Assembly (NCBI GenBank): GCA_025267735.1
Contig: CM046301.1
Coordinates: 68,281,872-68,345,871, forward strand
DNA length: 64,000 nucleotides
Direction: 5' to 3'
Source of the DNA: Mactra quadrangularis
Taxonomy: Eukaryota > Mollusca > Bivalvia > Venerida > Mactridae
Every line of letters starts with the position of its first letter. Position 1 is the stretch's first letter. Positions 46,747 through 60,325 of the stretch are shown piece by piece. Below the pieces are notes generated by a model. That model saw only the letters and a program-made list of their open reading frames with translations. It made no database searches and was not told where the DNA came from. Position numbers and translations under genes: made by a program.

Positions 46747-49658
46747 TAACAAAAGGTATGATGAGGATAACAACGATAAGACAAAAATAATCTCGTATTG
46801 TATCATAAGTCCCGTAAGCAGCAAGACAACATTTAAATACATTTTATTAATGGACACAGCTTTTTCTATTGACATTGACATTGTCATCCCTCAGATAGTA
46901 AAACTGTCTATATGACAATGTCAGTTGTCCGTCATATAATTATTGTATATCAATACTGAAAAATATAGTCTGGAAATATTCACTTTGTCTATAATTGTAT
47001 GTTATCAGTTTGTTTATTCTACAAATGTTCTTATTAGTGACAATTTAAATTGTATAAAGCCATACCAAACGAGATTTTTTGCATGTTAATTTCAAAATGT
47101 ACACTTTTATATATTCATTATTGTATGACAATATGTCTCTGCGATTTGATATACGCGGTTTATCTTGATAAAAATTAACAAGAAATGCCTTTAAAAAGAT
47201 ATTCGGTGTAATGCAGGATAAATTTTGCTTTAAGAATAAATATTTTTATTTGCTCTTTTGACAAGGGATTTTTTTCTCTAAAACAAGACCTTTACAAGCG
47301 TTATGTCATTTGACTTCAAAGATTGCAATACATCTTATTATCACGTGAATAATAAGAAACCAATGTCTCACAAAACATTACTGCTTATATTAATTTGCAT
47401 TTGTTGCAATAAAGTGATAACATTTGCTTATTATTCAAACATTTACGATATATAAAAATAATACAACATTCACTACAGCTTTGACAGATTTTAAAACAAG
47501 CTCCTACTAGTCTAAGCTGGTTCTTCAGTTGTTTGAGAACGTACAATCACTACTTGTGACGTCATGTTCAATTGTATTTTTACAATATGAAAGCTCTCTA
47601 GAGGGTTGTATTGTCTAGTTAAGATAAAAAAGAGTGCTGCTGATAAAAATGCTTTTATTCACATTGAAAGTTTTATCGCTTGTTACTCGACCAAGAGAAC
47701 ATTTTGTTGTTTTGTGACACGTGATTTATGCTATCTAATTTGTGTGCTGGGAGCCTTTACACAGGCCTTATTACATGTCATCACACCCTATCGGATAACT
47801 TAAAATTTAATAAAGCTAATTCCATGTGCATCTGACAATTTTTGTCAAATACTAGTAGTTAAGAAGGAATCTAGACTTTTTACCAGTCATCAACGTATTA
47901 GCCATTCAAACATGTAACTTTATGATAATTGTATATTTAGCAATTCTTGTGCAATGTAAAATACAAAATCAAAACGTCTACTATCTTATCTAGACCTTAT
48001 ATTAGTAACACAAAATGCCATTAATAAAATCAGACACAGTCATTACATCCTGTTGTATAACAAACATAGACACATGTGTAACGTATAAACCACAGCTAGA
48101 AGCACACAAAGTTTCAATATTGTCATTTTAGTGTCGTCCATTGATTGAATAGACGACTGAACTAAACTTTCTTATCTAGTTTAACAGATGGCTGCCACAT
48201 TTTATGGCTTTATTATTTCTTATTGAAACGAAACCCAAGATCAAGAAACTAATTTAGGAAATATTTTTTTATACATGCACTCAGTCAAAATTTATCTATT
48301 GATTCAAAATGAACATGAAAAGACGTTTAAAGAAAAAGGTTTTTTTTTCAAATACGACAACATGAAAAACATAGAAGATCGTAAATTGATCTCTAAAGAG
48401 GTGACGGAAACATAATATGTCACAACTAAATAGGTTTATAATTTCCATTGATAACAAAATTAAACAATTAAAAGATATACATATGTATCATTTTATTGTC
48501 AGAATTACAATGTAAGAAACGGACATTACCGAAAGATTACGAATATTGACGGAATAAGTCATTTTCAAGTAAACACGTTACTAGCTTTAGCATATGCGAA
48601 ACATCGTCATTTTTGCTTTGGAAATTAGATAGTTGTTGTAAGACCAATCATTATCAAGAATATGGTGATCAACTAATTGAATTAATTCACAGGAATTTAT
48701 TTCCTACATTTTTTGTTTTATTGTCATTAAGATGCATGACCAATAAATAAGTATGGGCTAAGGACAACGCCATGATAAAAATATATGAAACAAAAAACAA
48801 ACAAATCTATACTGTGTAGTTTAGATATAGACGGTCATAAGACAAGGTCGGTAAACACTTTTCGTTTTCATTAGAGTAGTAGTAATCTGAAGGAATAATC
48901 AGTCCTGTTTTGTAACTCACGCAGACATGTTTTAACAAATTGTTTAATGTCATGGTCACAAAAACTTTGTAGTAGACTTATGTTTATCTATTTTGAATTA
49001 GATATGACATAATCTGTAAGTTATAGCGTTATGAGATAAATATATAATGCTATGGTACCAAAACTAAAATGAAAAATGAAAAACAAACCCATTTTTCTAT
49101 AACTATAAATACTTACAATAGAAAACATGACGAGGTCTAAATGTGGAGCCATAAACTATCTCCTGTTGCATCATATGTCTTAAAAAATGAAAGAAAATAG
49201 TAAGATAGTTAATATTAATGCTCACATCTCTTTTGATCGATATTGTCATCCCTCATATAAAAATGTCTACATGACAATTATCTAACATGTAAATATTATA
49301 AATCAATTCTGTATAAGAGTACAGTCTGGATCCATAGTTACTTTGATTTTACTTTGTCTATAATCAGTTTGTGAACTTTTATCAACAAGGACAGCTTTAA
49401 GCATTATTATGATATAACTGACAAGTTACGCCATATTATATTTCAAATTTATAATATTTATTTGTCTCACGTTCTGTCTGAAGTAGCATTTAATGAAGAA
49501 AATTTCATATTTTACATCTAAATTTTCAGATAATTGAAATATAGTATATGATTATTATAGCATTATTAAAGTCAATAATTAGCATCAATTAAATATAATT
49601 ATAAAAAGTGAAACAGACGACATCAAACATGTTTACAATTAATGTCACGGTTATTATA

Positions 49659-49786
49659 TTAAACTAAAAAGATGCATGACCAATAAATAATTGTTATCCA
49701 TCCCTGAAGAAGACCAATTAAGTCGAAACGCGTAGTGGAATTTAAATTTGAGTTTTTCTTTTCCAACACAATTTATAAACTAAAAA
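49659..49786. mobile_element. Short insertion with duplicated flank, unit 3
   Basis: Unit 1 (about 36180-36200) has one AAACTAAAA site. Here two copies flank about 105 extra bases. The insert starts with GATGCATGACCAATAAATA, which is also found at 48735 in the same unit, and contains CCTGAAGAAGACC and GTCGAAACGCGTAG, a signature often seen in retroelement 3' regions. Unit 4 has it at about 63502-63635. Confidence 0.55.
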
Positions 49787-50987
49787 AGCATTTAATTGAA
49801 AATATGTCCTTTTATACAATCGTCAGAATAAATTTTGCTATGATTGAAGCAGTTGTGAGTTACTATTACTTTAGTTTTGTAATATAGAACATAATTGCAT
49901 TATCAGTTTTGTTTTTCAAAATATTATTTGACCAAGAACATTTGAAGGACACTCTAGAAGTTATATTGCCAGCTACCGGTGCCAATTTTGACAAGTGTTG
50001 CATCTTTATCAGGACTTTCATCAGATGTTAAGGATCTAAGTATCCGTCGGTCATGTTCTCTTTTACAATGAGTGGGGGCACAATAAATTATTTAATTATC
50101 ATCGCTCATAGTGCGTATTTATTTGATTTATAAATGTGTTTAGATGCTATAAGTTAAATGTCAGTCTATTCGTAAAATCTTTGGCGGCAGCAAATATATC
50201 TATTTGCTATGACAGTAGAGAATGAATAAGATTATTCTAGATAAACCCATTATTTACATGCTTTTGTATTTTTTTTTACAAGCATTGACAAGGGAACTAA
50301 AACACCAACATTTCAAATAATAAAACTTTAAAAATAATAATAGATAGTATACAAAATGCATTTCCGTTCTGAATATGTGGCATAAGTATGAAATAATTTA
50401 ACATTAACTCGAATTAGTCAAAATAATGTACAGTGTATCACTATATTGTATTTTAAAGTGATTACAACGATACGTGTTTAAAAACATTAAAAGAAATAGA
50501 CATACACATACTTTTTATCTAGTCCATAGGTTTTATCTACTCCAACATCTATAGTGAATAATATCTTGTAAAAGGTCAACTTTTGATCTCTTCAAATATG
50601 AAGACACTCAATCGTAATCTGTCAAAGGGTCTTCCGTTTTAGGAAATCATGAGTAACTGTTATTTAGGTGGATCTTTGTGTAAATTATGCTGCATTAACA
50701 AATCAACAGCTGGTCAAACTAACGTGCTAGTGTTTTTTTTGTGTTTTTTTTAGATATAAGAAAATGGACATTCATTTTTAAAACATTGTTACCCAATATA
50801 GTTCAATTACTCGATTAATGTGTAAAACGCTATTGGTTTAACGTAATTTGTCAACAGATTTTTAGTTTAAGGCAGTCGTCTAACCATTGCAGCTTACCCT
50901 AAAATGACCAGAAATTTATTCAATTTATAAATTGGCATTTAAACAATCCTTATGTTGCAAAATTTAGTCTCTTCCTGTGCTAACAAG

Positions 50988-51175
50988 AAGCGTGGTCGAA
51001 CGGTTACGACGTTGGACTTGTAATTACCAAACAGCTTTAAATCCCATCCAAAACATATCTCACTGTTTCCTTGAGCAAGAAACTTTATTTATCACAAGCT
51101 TACTGTCGCAGGCCTTAGGGGCAAGGAAGTGAACCTAAAAGTGGTTAATCTTATAAGGAATTTGTTCCACAATCG
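50988..51175 (+). mobile_element. tRNA-like SINE, unit 4 copy
   Basis: Same head and body as 32055-32225, with a few changes and a 4-base insertion in the ACTTTATTTATCAC word. Inherited with the unit. Confidence 0.65.
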
Positions 51176-52197
51176 AGATAAAAATGTTTTATAACCTGTA
51201 ATCATATGAGAATTGATAATCATCTGCAATTCTTATTTGTATAAGCATTCACTACTCACAATGTCTGCGACCATACCTCTCTCGAGATATGTTACAATCT
51301 TCCGGACTGAGACACGTGTTCTCTGTTCATGAGAAGTTTTTTTCCTTCAAAGAGACAAACACATGACCTGTAGGGAATTGTATCATTTGTGAATATGAAG
51401 ACCTCGAGATTTGAAATAAATTAAGAACCTGAATGGCCGTAGGTAGCTGAATTATTTATCAGTTTTTGGCACAAAATAAACCAAATATTTTAACAATGTT
51501 TGCATAGGAATTTAGTTACGATAATCAATGTATATAAAACAGATCAAGGTTGATCTATAAAAAAACCCTAGAAGCTCCGAGGTGATTTGTGATCCTTGAT
51601 ATTTTTGTAATTGATTTATTCTATATAGTGTCAGTTATTATAAAAAGGAGTATGAAACATATTAGAAACAGCATCAGTCAAAAACAAAGACCTTTCAACA
51701 GCTAAGAATAATAGGGAGATTTTGAAATTTCTGCTATGAAAATGACACAAAAAACAAAACGAAAACTGGAACATAATGGGTCTCCGACTTGGATCATGTA
51801 GTAGCAAAAAAAACAATAAACATATTTATGGTTCTTGTTGAGTTACCTATTGTATATTTTTTTACAATAAAGTAAGTATGAAAACCAAATATAAATAAGT
51901 TGCAACAATAATAGTTTCGTCAAGTTAAATTCTCCTCGGCAACCACAAAGACTAAGTTTACAGATAGCAAACACTTGATTTGACAATCTCAACAGTACTC
52001 ACTACTTGACGATATAGTTATAATAAAATGCAGAACTTAAAATATATTAATGACCTAAAAAGAAGTAACGTTCTAATGTGTATTATGTGATACTTTCTTA
52101 TTGCCTCTCAATATCCAAGAATTTTGTCATTTCAGAGAAATGTTCGTGCAATAATGTCAAGTCATCTAATGAATGTCAATATTTATAGCAAACTTAT

Positions 52198-52667
52198 TTT
52201 CTTTTCCAAAACAGAATGTCAGTATATCATTGTTACTGAGTTGTGAGGTTTCTTTTAATTGTTGAATGCTATTTTTGCCACGTTTAAGTTATCGCGCTTG
52301 CTTTTCTCTCTATTTACAAAACTAGTATAAGTCACCTTCTCCTGCGTATCTGTCTAAAATATTTTGATATAATTTATAATGCATGTATATAATATATAAT
52401 ATACTACCCTTTTAACCTTTGTTAACTGTGATACTTGCTCAAGTTTGGTTGAAGTTTCATAAAAACAAACCCTTTATAGCATTATACAAAAGTACTATAC
52501 TGCATATATATATTTAAATGTACATTGTTCTCGAATGTTCTCTCCTTTACAACTGTATGTTATTGGTTATATGTAATGTCATTGTCACGTGATTGTATAT
52601 TTATGAAATTCATTGTATGTTCACGCGGGTCTATTGACCTATTGATTTGAAAATAAATCTTCTTCTT
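52198..52667 (+). mobile_element. 5'-truncated retroelement tail, private to unit 4
   Basis: Units 1 and 3 read AAACTTATG(C/T)ATTTC without interruption (33500, 39115). Here about 470 bases are inserted, flanked by CTTAT (52193-52197, 52668-52672). The insert ends AAAATAAATCTTCTTCTTCTT, a polyadenylation-like signal and a CTT tail typical of certain non-LTR 3' ends. No coding part is left. Confidence 0.75.
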
Positions 52668-52906
52668 CTTATGCATTTCATACCTTTAAGCTAGATTGTA
52701 CAAATTGTATCTTTAATCGTTTAAAGCACGATGTTTAAACATTCAGTGCTGATGTGTCGGTATACCCAAACAAACGAACAAACACACAATAATATTTTCA
52801 AAATATAATTATAATTTCTAGCATTGTTTTTCATTTATGACGTATGAGAAAAATGGTAACTACAGTGATTTTAGTATTCCTAAAGAATTCACTTAGTTCG
52901 TTTACC

Positions 52907-53158
52907 CTATATTTCTAAAATAAACACAGACAATGAACCGCTGTCATCATCATAAAGTATTTGCACCAGAGAATATGTTATTTTTGTACCAACAATATAA
53001 ACTATAGAATTTCTGTCCATCTTACAGACAGTTGTGACAGGTTTTATAATTACTTGACATCTTGAGACTTTGCTTGACATGAAGAATGTTGTGTTATGGT
53101 TATTTATATCGATAGAAAACAGACACTGACTGAGAGAACTCAATGTTTTAACCGACAT
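52907..53158 (-). CDS. Hypothetical 83-codon frame
   Basis: Starts with a true ATG, ends in TAG and has balanced composition (MSVKTLSSLSQCLFSID near the start, DDDSGSLSVFILEI at the end) with three cysteines. No signal peptide or domain recognised. The unit 3 counterpart (about 39361-39600) has a stop as the fourth codon and an indel, so it is broken there. Chance is a serious alternative. Confidence 0.2.
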   Translation of the reverse strand: MSVKTLSSLSQCLFSIDINNHNTTFFMSSKVSRCQVIIKPVTTVCKMDRNSIVYIVGTKITYSLVQILYDDDSGSLSVFILEI

Positions 53159-54744
53159 GATATTAAAACATACTCTACAATGGTTGAAATAATCTTCTTT
53201 GTTTTTATTATTACTGTGTCACCGACAGATAAGGACTACTGTTTAGTATAAATATTAAGCTTTAACTGCTTTCAACTTCATTTTTTGGTGAAAAATCTTT
53301 TTTGTCAACATTGTTATGGTTGATATTTACCTGGTATAAAATACGCCTGGAGAATTTATCTGAATTTTGACACAGGAATAAGATTTGGTATATAGCTTGA
53401 GTCTATGAAAAGAAAGACTCGTCTTATACATGGGTAAATACGAATGTACATATTTAAAAATGCAGTAATAATATTATCGAGTATGATAACCATTTTATAT
53501 CTAGATGTCCAAAATAAACACATCTAAGAAATCAAAATTCAAAGCGGTATCATCACACATTTCCCCACAACTCAAAAATTTACAAATCGCATGTCAAACC
53601 AGTCTAAACAAAACAGTATTATAAACCAAAATAATTAAAAATGATGTAAAACTCTTTTACTCCTGTTGAATTTTAATAATATTTGCACGTAACTACTGTT
53701 TTATACCATGTTTTATATTATATATTTATTATTGTTATTTTTTTATAAACATGTCTTACATGATTATTGTTTATGCAATAAATCAAATAACATTGCATAA
53801 ACTTGACAATTTTATTGTAAATGTGCATTTTGTATATACATCATATGATTTGATTCGGAGAATGGTACTACATTTGTTTTGTAACCTTATACAGAAGCAG
53901 ACAAACTGATTATCAGTTATCATTAATGGTAAACTGCCATTTGAAATGTAGCAAGTTAAGTCATACTAGATAGTGTATATAATAAGTATATATCTTGCAC
54001 TATGCTATAATTAGCTATATAAAAATGTCATTATAAAAGATTAAATACGTATGGTAATACTTGTTTACAACACATGTTTATGGTCCTGTTCGAAAGAATT
54101 GCTGGTAATTTTAAGAGAAACATATTATATAATCATATAAGTCACTTGGGACTCTCAAATTTCAAATACATGTACCTGTATATACATGTATCCGTTTACG
54201 TTTAAAATCCAAACATGTTGTTTGGTCCCGTAGGTGTTTAAATATCTAAGGTTACATTGTATAATGTAAAGTACTATAACTATATACCATTAACAGAAAC
54301 AATATAATGTTGTTATATTCACATCCAATAAAAGTACTGAATAACTGTGGTAATACAGTAGCCTCATGGGACAGTTATCAATAACTGATTCCTTGATTTC
54401 AATGACCACCTAAAGGTCTTAGTTTTATTTTACATGTTAGCTTTTAACTGAAGTACTACTTGGCTACTTAAGTTTGGACCATTATTATTAATGGGCGATT
54501 ACTAATGTGAATAATGGAAATAGATATCATAATGTTTTTTCTTATTACGCATTATTTCTGAGCTAGGTTTTCACGTGAGATGTATCCAAAGATTGTAAGT
54601 TAATTGATCAAAGAAAGGCTGGAACGTTCATGATGATACATGGTGATTGATCGTATTTACTGATTGATCAAATTAATCTTCTAGTCCTGTGGTGGGATGT
54701 TTCTGTGCATAAAATTGTCATTTTAAGAATTAAACAATAGGCCT

Positions 54745-55142
54745 ATTTGACTGGGATTTTTGTCGTGATGAATCATTGATTCCGCCGAATGCAAAATTAA
54801 GTAACGTTTTTCGTGAGTTTGTTTACTTTCGGTTACATCCGTTTGCAAATCTTTGTTAAATATTGCAGATAACAGGAACAATAAGCAAAACTTTGTCTTA
54901 TTTTTGTGTCCCTGACAGAATGTAGCGGTTTAGATGACGATGAATATGATTCAAACATCGGTATGTTTGTCAGCGGTTCTTTTTACTTCGCCGCCATGTT
55001 GTTTTGATCACGTGACCAATTCAATGCGGTTTTTTGTATTACAAAAATAATCAATTCAGTGACTTCACACAATGAATCGAATGCAAAAATTATTTTACGT
55101 TTTTTCATTGATTGAAATTTAAACTAAAACCGCGAGTCGAAT
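54745..55142. mobile_element. MITE-like block, unit 4 copy
   Basis: Counterpart of 41184-41582, with one end changed to ATTTGACT and a one-base loss in the CCGCCCGAAT word. Inherited by unit duplication. Confidence 0.4.
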
Positions 55143-55929
55143 TTCTAATGCAAAGGGCGCTGGCAAGTGATAACTACCATGTTTTACGATACATTCCTTA
55201 TTCAATTAATATAGTAGTTTCATGATATATCTTTATAAAACAGTAAGACATCGACTGTATTTAAAGTGCTGTTGTCATTGTTACAAAGCACGTGCTACTT
55301 TCAGTGTACCTAACATGTTACCTACAAGCTTGACATAGCAACGTCATTGTATACCCAGTGCATTATAAAATATAAGTGACAGATCAGTATCTATGTTGCC
55401 GTACATAACTGTAATATTGTAGTGTGATTTTTTTCTATTCGAGTCTCAATAACACAGACAGCGTAATATTACTACTAATTTCACTAACAGTATAGTTCGG
55501 TTTTATGCCAGTAAATCAAGGAAATGACGTTTTAGATTACCTTGTAAATTTGCCCATTTTGTTTTCATTGAAGTGTCGTTATACAGACACATGTCTTCGT
55601 TTATACTCGCTCATAGGTTAACAAATTGGGAATATACCAATTAGAATGGAATTTCACAATTCAAAATTAATCAATATAGTGTGACAAAACAATATACCTT
55701 GTCACAAGAGGCAAACGATTCCACAAAAATTGCTTAAAATCTAGATATTCGTTATTCTATATCTGTATATTTGTTCCATTTTAATTAACAAACAGTTTGA
55801 GCAAAATATAAATATGTAATCACTTCTAGGATTACGTTTATTTACAAAATGAACAATATTCCATTTGTCAAGCTAATTTTTTTCATCAGCATTAAATGTC
55901 AACTTGATAATCACCAAACAAACTTCCTA

Positions 55930-56305
55930 GACTACAAAATTTCATTCTTGGCGATGCTTTCATTAATAAGATGACTATCAAATAAATACGGCAATAAACA
56001 CACATTTATGCTATTAAGATCGATTACAGTTCCTAGAACTTTTAAGTCATCGACTAGATCATTGATATAAAACGCATAAGTAGCAGACACATTATTGCCC
56101 TGTCTGATGCCAAATTAAGTATCAAAGTGGTTTGTATATATAATTATTTTGCCAAATTGTTGATTCAGTGTTTGTATATATAGCTTAAAAAACACAAGAC
56201 AGGATGCCAAATGCTCTTTGAAAGTCGATAACATTGACGAATAATTGCCGCGTAGAAGCCAATAACAAATAATTGTAGAAATGTCTTTATATGTACACAT
56301 GCTCT
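55930..56305 (-). pseudogene. Non-LTR reverse transcriptase remnant, unit 4 copy
   Basis: Counterpart of 42370-42745, with GIRQG at about 56097-56111. The part upstream is open for 64 codons here because one stop in unit 3 is a serine codon, but the YADD region is equally broken. Inherited by unit duplication. Confidence 0.7.
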
Positions 56306-56634
56306 TCACATGTAATGTATGGCTGGAGACCGATTCGCTCTACTAGCTAGTCATTATTGCAAAATTAAGAGTGTAATTTGTTTACACAAGAAACCTGAAA
56401 TGGCCGCATGATATACTAAGTTAAGATTGGACATTTACTTGAATCTGATCAGTTTGCTACTAACTATTTTACATCGAAAATAAGTTTGAACATTTTTATC
56501 AATACATCTTTCAATTTCAAATTTTATTTCCTCGTCGGTTAGCAGACTATATTCTAAAACTACTATGATTTTCAATTTAGATGATTTAAAGAAGTCAAGA
56601 CACCATATTATTTGAATGTGGAATGTATCATAGT

Positions 56635-57040
56635 ATTCACTCAATCTGATTAATACCCGATTGAAATTTTCCGCTCGCCTACTCGCTAATTTAGATCTGG
56701 CCTTTTTCAAACGAGGGTCTCGTTCAAGTGACCTTTTCTCATCATAATATTGATGACGAAATTGTTATGATACGTAACTTGTTTACATCGTCTACGTCAC
56801 GCAATTTGAAATGAGCGGTCCAATCGCAGACTGTGAATAATACCGCTGTTATATAAGCTTGCAAACCTTGGTCTAAAAATAGAAATTACGTAATCAAAAT
56901 GTTATAAATAGTGTTTCGTCTAGATGAAAGCTACGCATTGATTGGTCGACACAAAGTTCATATCGACGTGACCTTCAACGGAGACAGTAGAGATCCAGAA
57001 CGACAGCGGTCTACGGGATATCTGTTTACGGAGATTGGGT
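56635..57040 (+). repeat. Dispersed element copy in unit 4
   Basis: Counterpart of 43075-43480, nearly identical, inherited with the unit. Confidence 0.6.
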
Positions 57041-58141
57041 ATTCACTATACTTACTGTACAATATATATATTATTCAACATAATAGAATATCTACAACTT
57101 AATAGTTATATTACCATTGCTCGACTTAAAATGAAACAAAATGTTTTTGAGTCACAGTTGCTAAAGCATCTAATTACATTTTAGTACAAGATTCAAAACT
57201 ATGAATTGTCCCTATATTGTATTTATGTGACACATGTACAAAAGTCGCTAGTTCATGTATATGACCAATAACTAGTACAATAAACTATACATTTGAATTA
57301 TGTACATTTCCTGTGTAAACAAAATTGTAAAATCTGCGACCTGTCATAAGAACAAACTGTCGATTTGCTATTATGTTGGATACACTAGTACTAATTTCAT
57401 ATCCTCCGAAAGCAATAATCAATATTTTCTGACAAAGTATTTTGAACCATGGTTCAAAGCCACAAATCATTATAGAGTAATCGAACAAAAAACGTTGAAC
57501 TGCAGAATTTACGGATTTCGACACAAATCTACACAAAAATATCTGCTTTCAAGACAAGAAGATTATAAAAATTCTATAAAATAAGATCAAACAAATAGCT
57601 ATCAGGTTAGAGAAACAAAATATCTTGCATATTGAGTTATTTATTTTGCAATACAATGTAATTTAGTGTGTGTTGTATTTTCTAAGCAAAATGGACAGAA
57701 ATCGTATTCAGTTCACGTACGTCTAGTCTACATAATAAATATACTCGTCTGATTAAATCAACAAAGTAATTATAAGGATTGTAACAGACAATTTGATCTG
57801 CTAAGTCTATGAGTAAATTGCTTTATTTTTTATGTTCTTACATCCTTTCATGTATCAATGTATTCTAGTATATTAACCTTTATAGTAATTTTGTATTTAA
57901 GTTGTTGTGTAAGTTCAAAACTGACTGTCCGTTCCAAGAGGGTCACTCCTAATGTTTTTGTTTTCATAATATATTTGCGATGTCCTTTTTAAAGCAAACA
58001 TTTAAAAACCTACCATATTAATCTCTTTGCTTTTTGGCTGTGTGATGGAGGTCTGAGTTTTTGACTGTTGCTAATCCTGATATATTTTTATGAAAATTAC
58101 CACAGGGGTTTTAAAAGTCCTATTGTTTACTATCCTTCATC

Positions 58142-58369
58142 TTGTTTCAACTAAGAAATCAACATTATCAAAATGTCTTGGTGAAAACAACTTCAACCCA
58201 CCCTTCACTCGACATGGTTACATACAAAAACACAATTACAGAAAACAAAAAAGCTAATGGCATTGTCAAAGTGAACGACAAGTACTCAATGACCTTACAA
58301 AGACCAGAGTATCTTAACTTGAATCTGCATGAATATGACGACAGGAATGACAAAAACTGGTCGACATAA
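58142..58369 (+). CDS. Possible terminal exon, unit 4 copy
   Basis: Counterpart of 44582-44803, two codons longer (an EN-containing insertion near residue 35). It keeps the PEYLNLNL motif and a stop at the same place. Same reservations apply. Confidence 0.25.
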   Translation: MFQLRNQHYQNVLVKTTSTHPSLDMVTYKNTITENKKANGIVKVNDKYSMTLQRPEYLNLNLHEYDDRNDKNWST

Positions 58370-60227
58370 GTATCAACTTTTTCTAAAAATATCAAAATTG
58401 TTTGGAAACATTTTTGAAGCAGGAAGTTAGTGCAAATGGACACACAACTACAAATTATAGTGTTTCAAGTAGTAAAAGTCTACCCCGTATGTCACGGTAT
58501 AGACAATTTTAGTGCATTTTTGTGAGTTTATTGTATATTTCTTGCAACACTTATGTCAGTTTGTCATAAAATAATAAGAATTACTTTTTGACACATATAC
58601 AGACACTAATTGTTTTTTTGAAATTATAGATAAAATAAACCAAATCTGTGAATTAGTACCTTTAAATCCCATGTTGCAATTAATTATTCATTGTCCGTTA
58701 CATTTGGAAAAACCTTACATTCGTGTTTTAATGTACAAAACCTGTACTGTGCCATGCTTGATGTCATGACAACCCATGAATTATTTTCATGATTCTTGTA
58801 ATTGGATCACGAATAATGAAATAAATTCTACGCTAACATAATTAATGAGAAACCAACTTTAAAGTATGTTGGGTATTGTCAATTAATTACGTTTGCTTTG
58901 TATCTTCAATCTATTTTAGTTTAAAAAAATTATATCGTGGCATTTTAGTTTATCCATATTTAAATTTGTTTAACTTGTATTTATTTTGTTTAACCAATAA
59001 ACCTATGTTATAGTCGGCTGTAAAAGCTTACATAAGCTTATGTTTATTGTTATTATTATCTTTCCGACTAAATTATCTTATCTTATTTTGTAATACCAAT
59101 GCTTAATATTCGATACAAGTATTACATTTCATATTGTATGATTGACAGACTTCAAAACAAACTACTAGTCATTTAAGTTGCATTGCATGATAATCATTAT
59201 TTATGCTGACATGTTAAAAAACTTTAATCATGAGTTGATGTCTTGAACTCTCTGGTGGCTTGTAATTTTCTTGTGAAAATAGAAAACAGATTGTCATTTA
59301 CCCAAATGACATGACTGTATGATTGAATTGATTAACAGAGGATGCTTTAGTATTTGTCATCCGACTAATTGTATTGACGCCCCATGAGTTATGCGATAGT
59401 ATGGAATGATAATCACCTTCATGTCAGTCTTGTTACATGCAAAATCACATGCTCCCTGATAATAAAAAATGTATTCAAATTAATTGTGATAAGTATCTTA
59501 CAGATCTTTACCAAAGTGTATATGAAGGATCTAGGAATAAGTTCTCATATGACAAAAATGTGTTTTCTTTTTGGCCGCATATCTTTGCAATATACGCTGT
59601 TTTTGTATATTTGATAATATTTGATTATTATTATAATAGCAAAAAATGACATGCCAATACCGTCTACTGCCTTATAAAGACTTAACCTTGGACAGAACTG
59701 TAATAACATCAGACCCAATATTAACATCGTATTGTCTAACAAACATAGACACGTGATACTTGTGTAACGTATTTATAAAAAAATTATCACGGCTTGAAAC
59801 ACACAAAGCTTCAATATTGTCATTTTAGTGTTGTCCAGTGATTGCATAGACGAGAGAATTAACTTTCTTATCTTGGTTTAACAGATGGTTGTCTTATTTC
59901 ATGGCTTTATTATTTCTTACAGACTATGAGAAAACTCTAGAAAAATTGTTATACATAATTTCAGACAATGTTTCATTGAGTTAAATCATTGAGTTAAATC
60001 GTACATTAGCATTGTCCTGTATTGAAACCTGATTTAGTTTCGGGACAAACTATATCAAACTACGATATCAGATTCTGAAATAACAATGATTTATTTCTAA
60101 CATAGTTATCTTGCTATTTTATTCTGTTATAAATATGAAAACAGCACTTAGTTTATTGTATGTTTTGCTTACATGAATTTTACGTCAAAAATACACAAAT
60201 ACTGTCTACTTGTATTATTCTTTACAG

Positions 60228-60325
60228 AATACGAGAAAGAAAAATATAAAGAATGGATCCTGTATGTTTTTGTTGAGTTACATCCAAATGTTCCTTTACT
60301 CAAACGTGTTCCGAACTGTGTATAG
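60228..60325 (+). CDS. Possible 3'-terminal coding exon, unit 4 copy
   Basis: Identical to 46649-46746, with the same acceptor (one base changed 10 bases upstream). Unit 1 lacks the region. Confidence 0.4.

Larger units (their letters stand above)
38085..50066. repeat. Tandem unit 3
   Basis: The unit starts inside the region downstream of the tRNA-like SINE and runs to the unit end. From about 39315 it matches unit 4 at an offset of 13546-13579 bp with only scattered differences. It contains the reverse transcriptase remnant, the dispersed element, two exon-like blocks and the six-copy block twice. Confidence 0.9.

Noticed and set aside
49704..49729. Hammerhead-ribozyme-like core CTGAAGA ... 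GAAAC
   Set aside because: The stem II bases do not pair in register with the core (only GAC/GTC shifted by one), and no stem I or III partner or cleavage triplet could be found around it.
57300..57584. 94-codon plus-strand frame in unit 4
   Set aside because: Unit 3 has an internal stop in the same frame and no domain is recognisable. An overlapping minus-strand frame is equally open.
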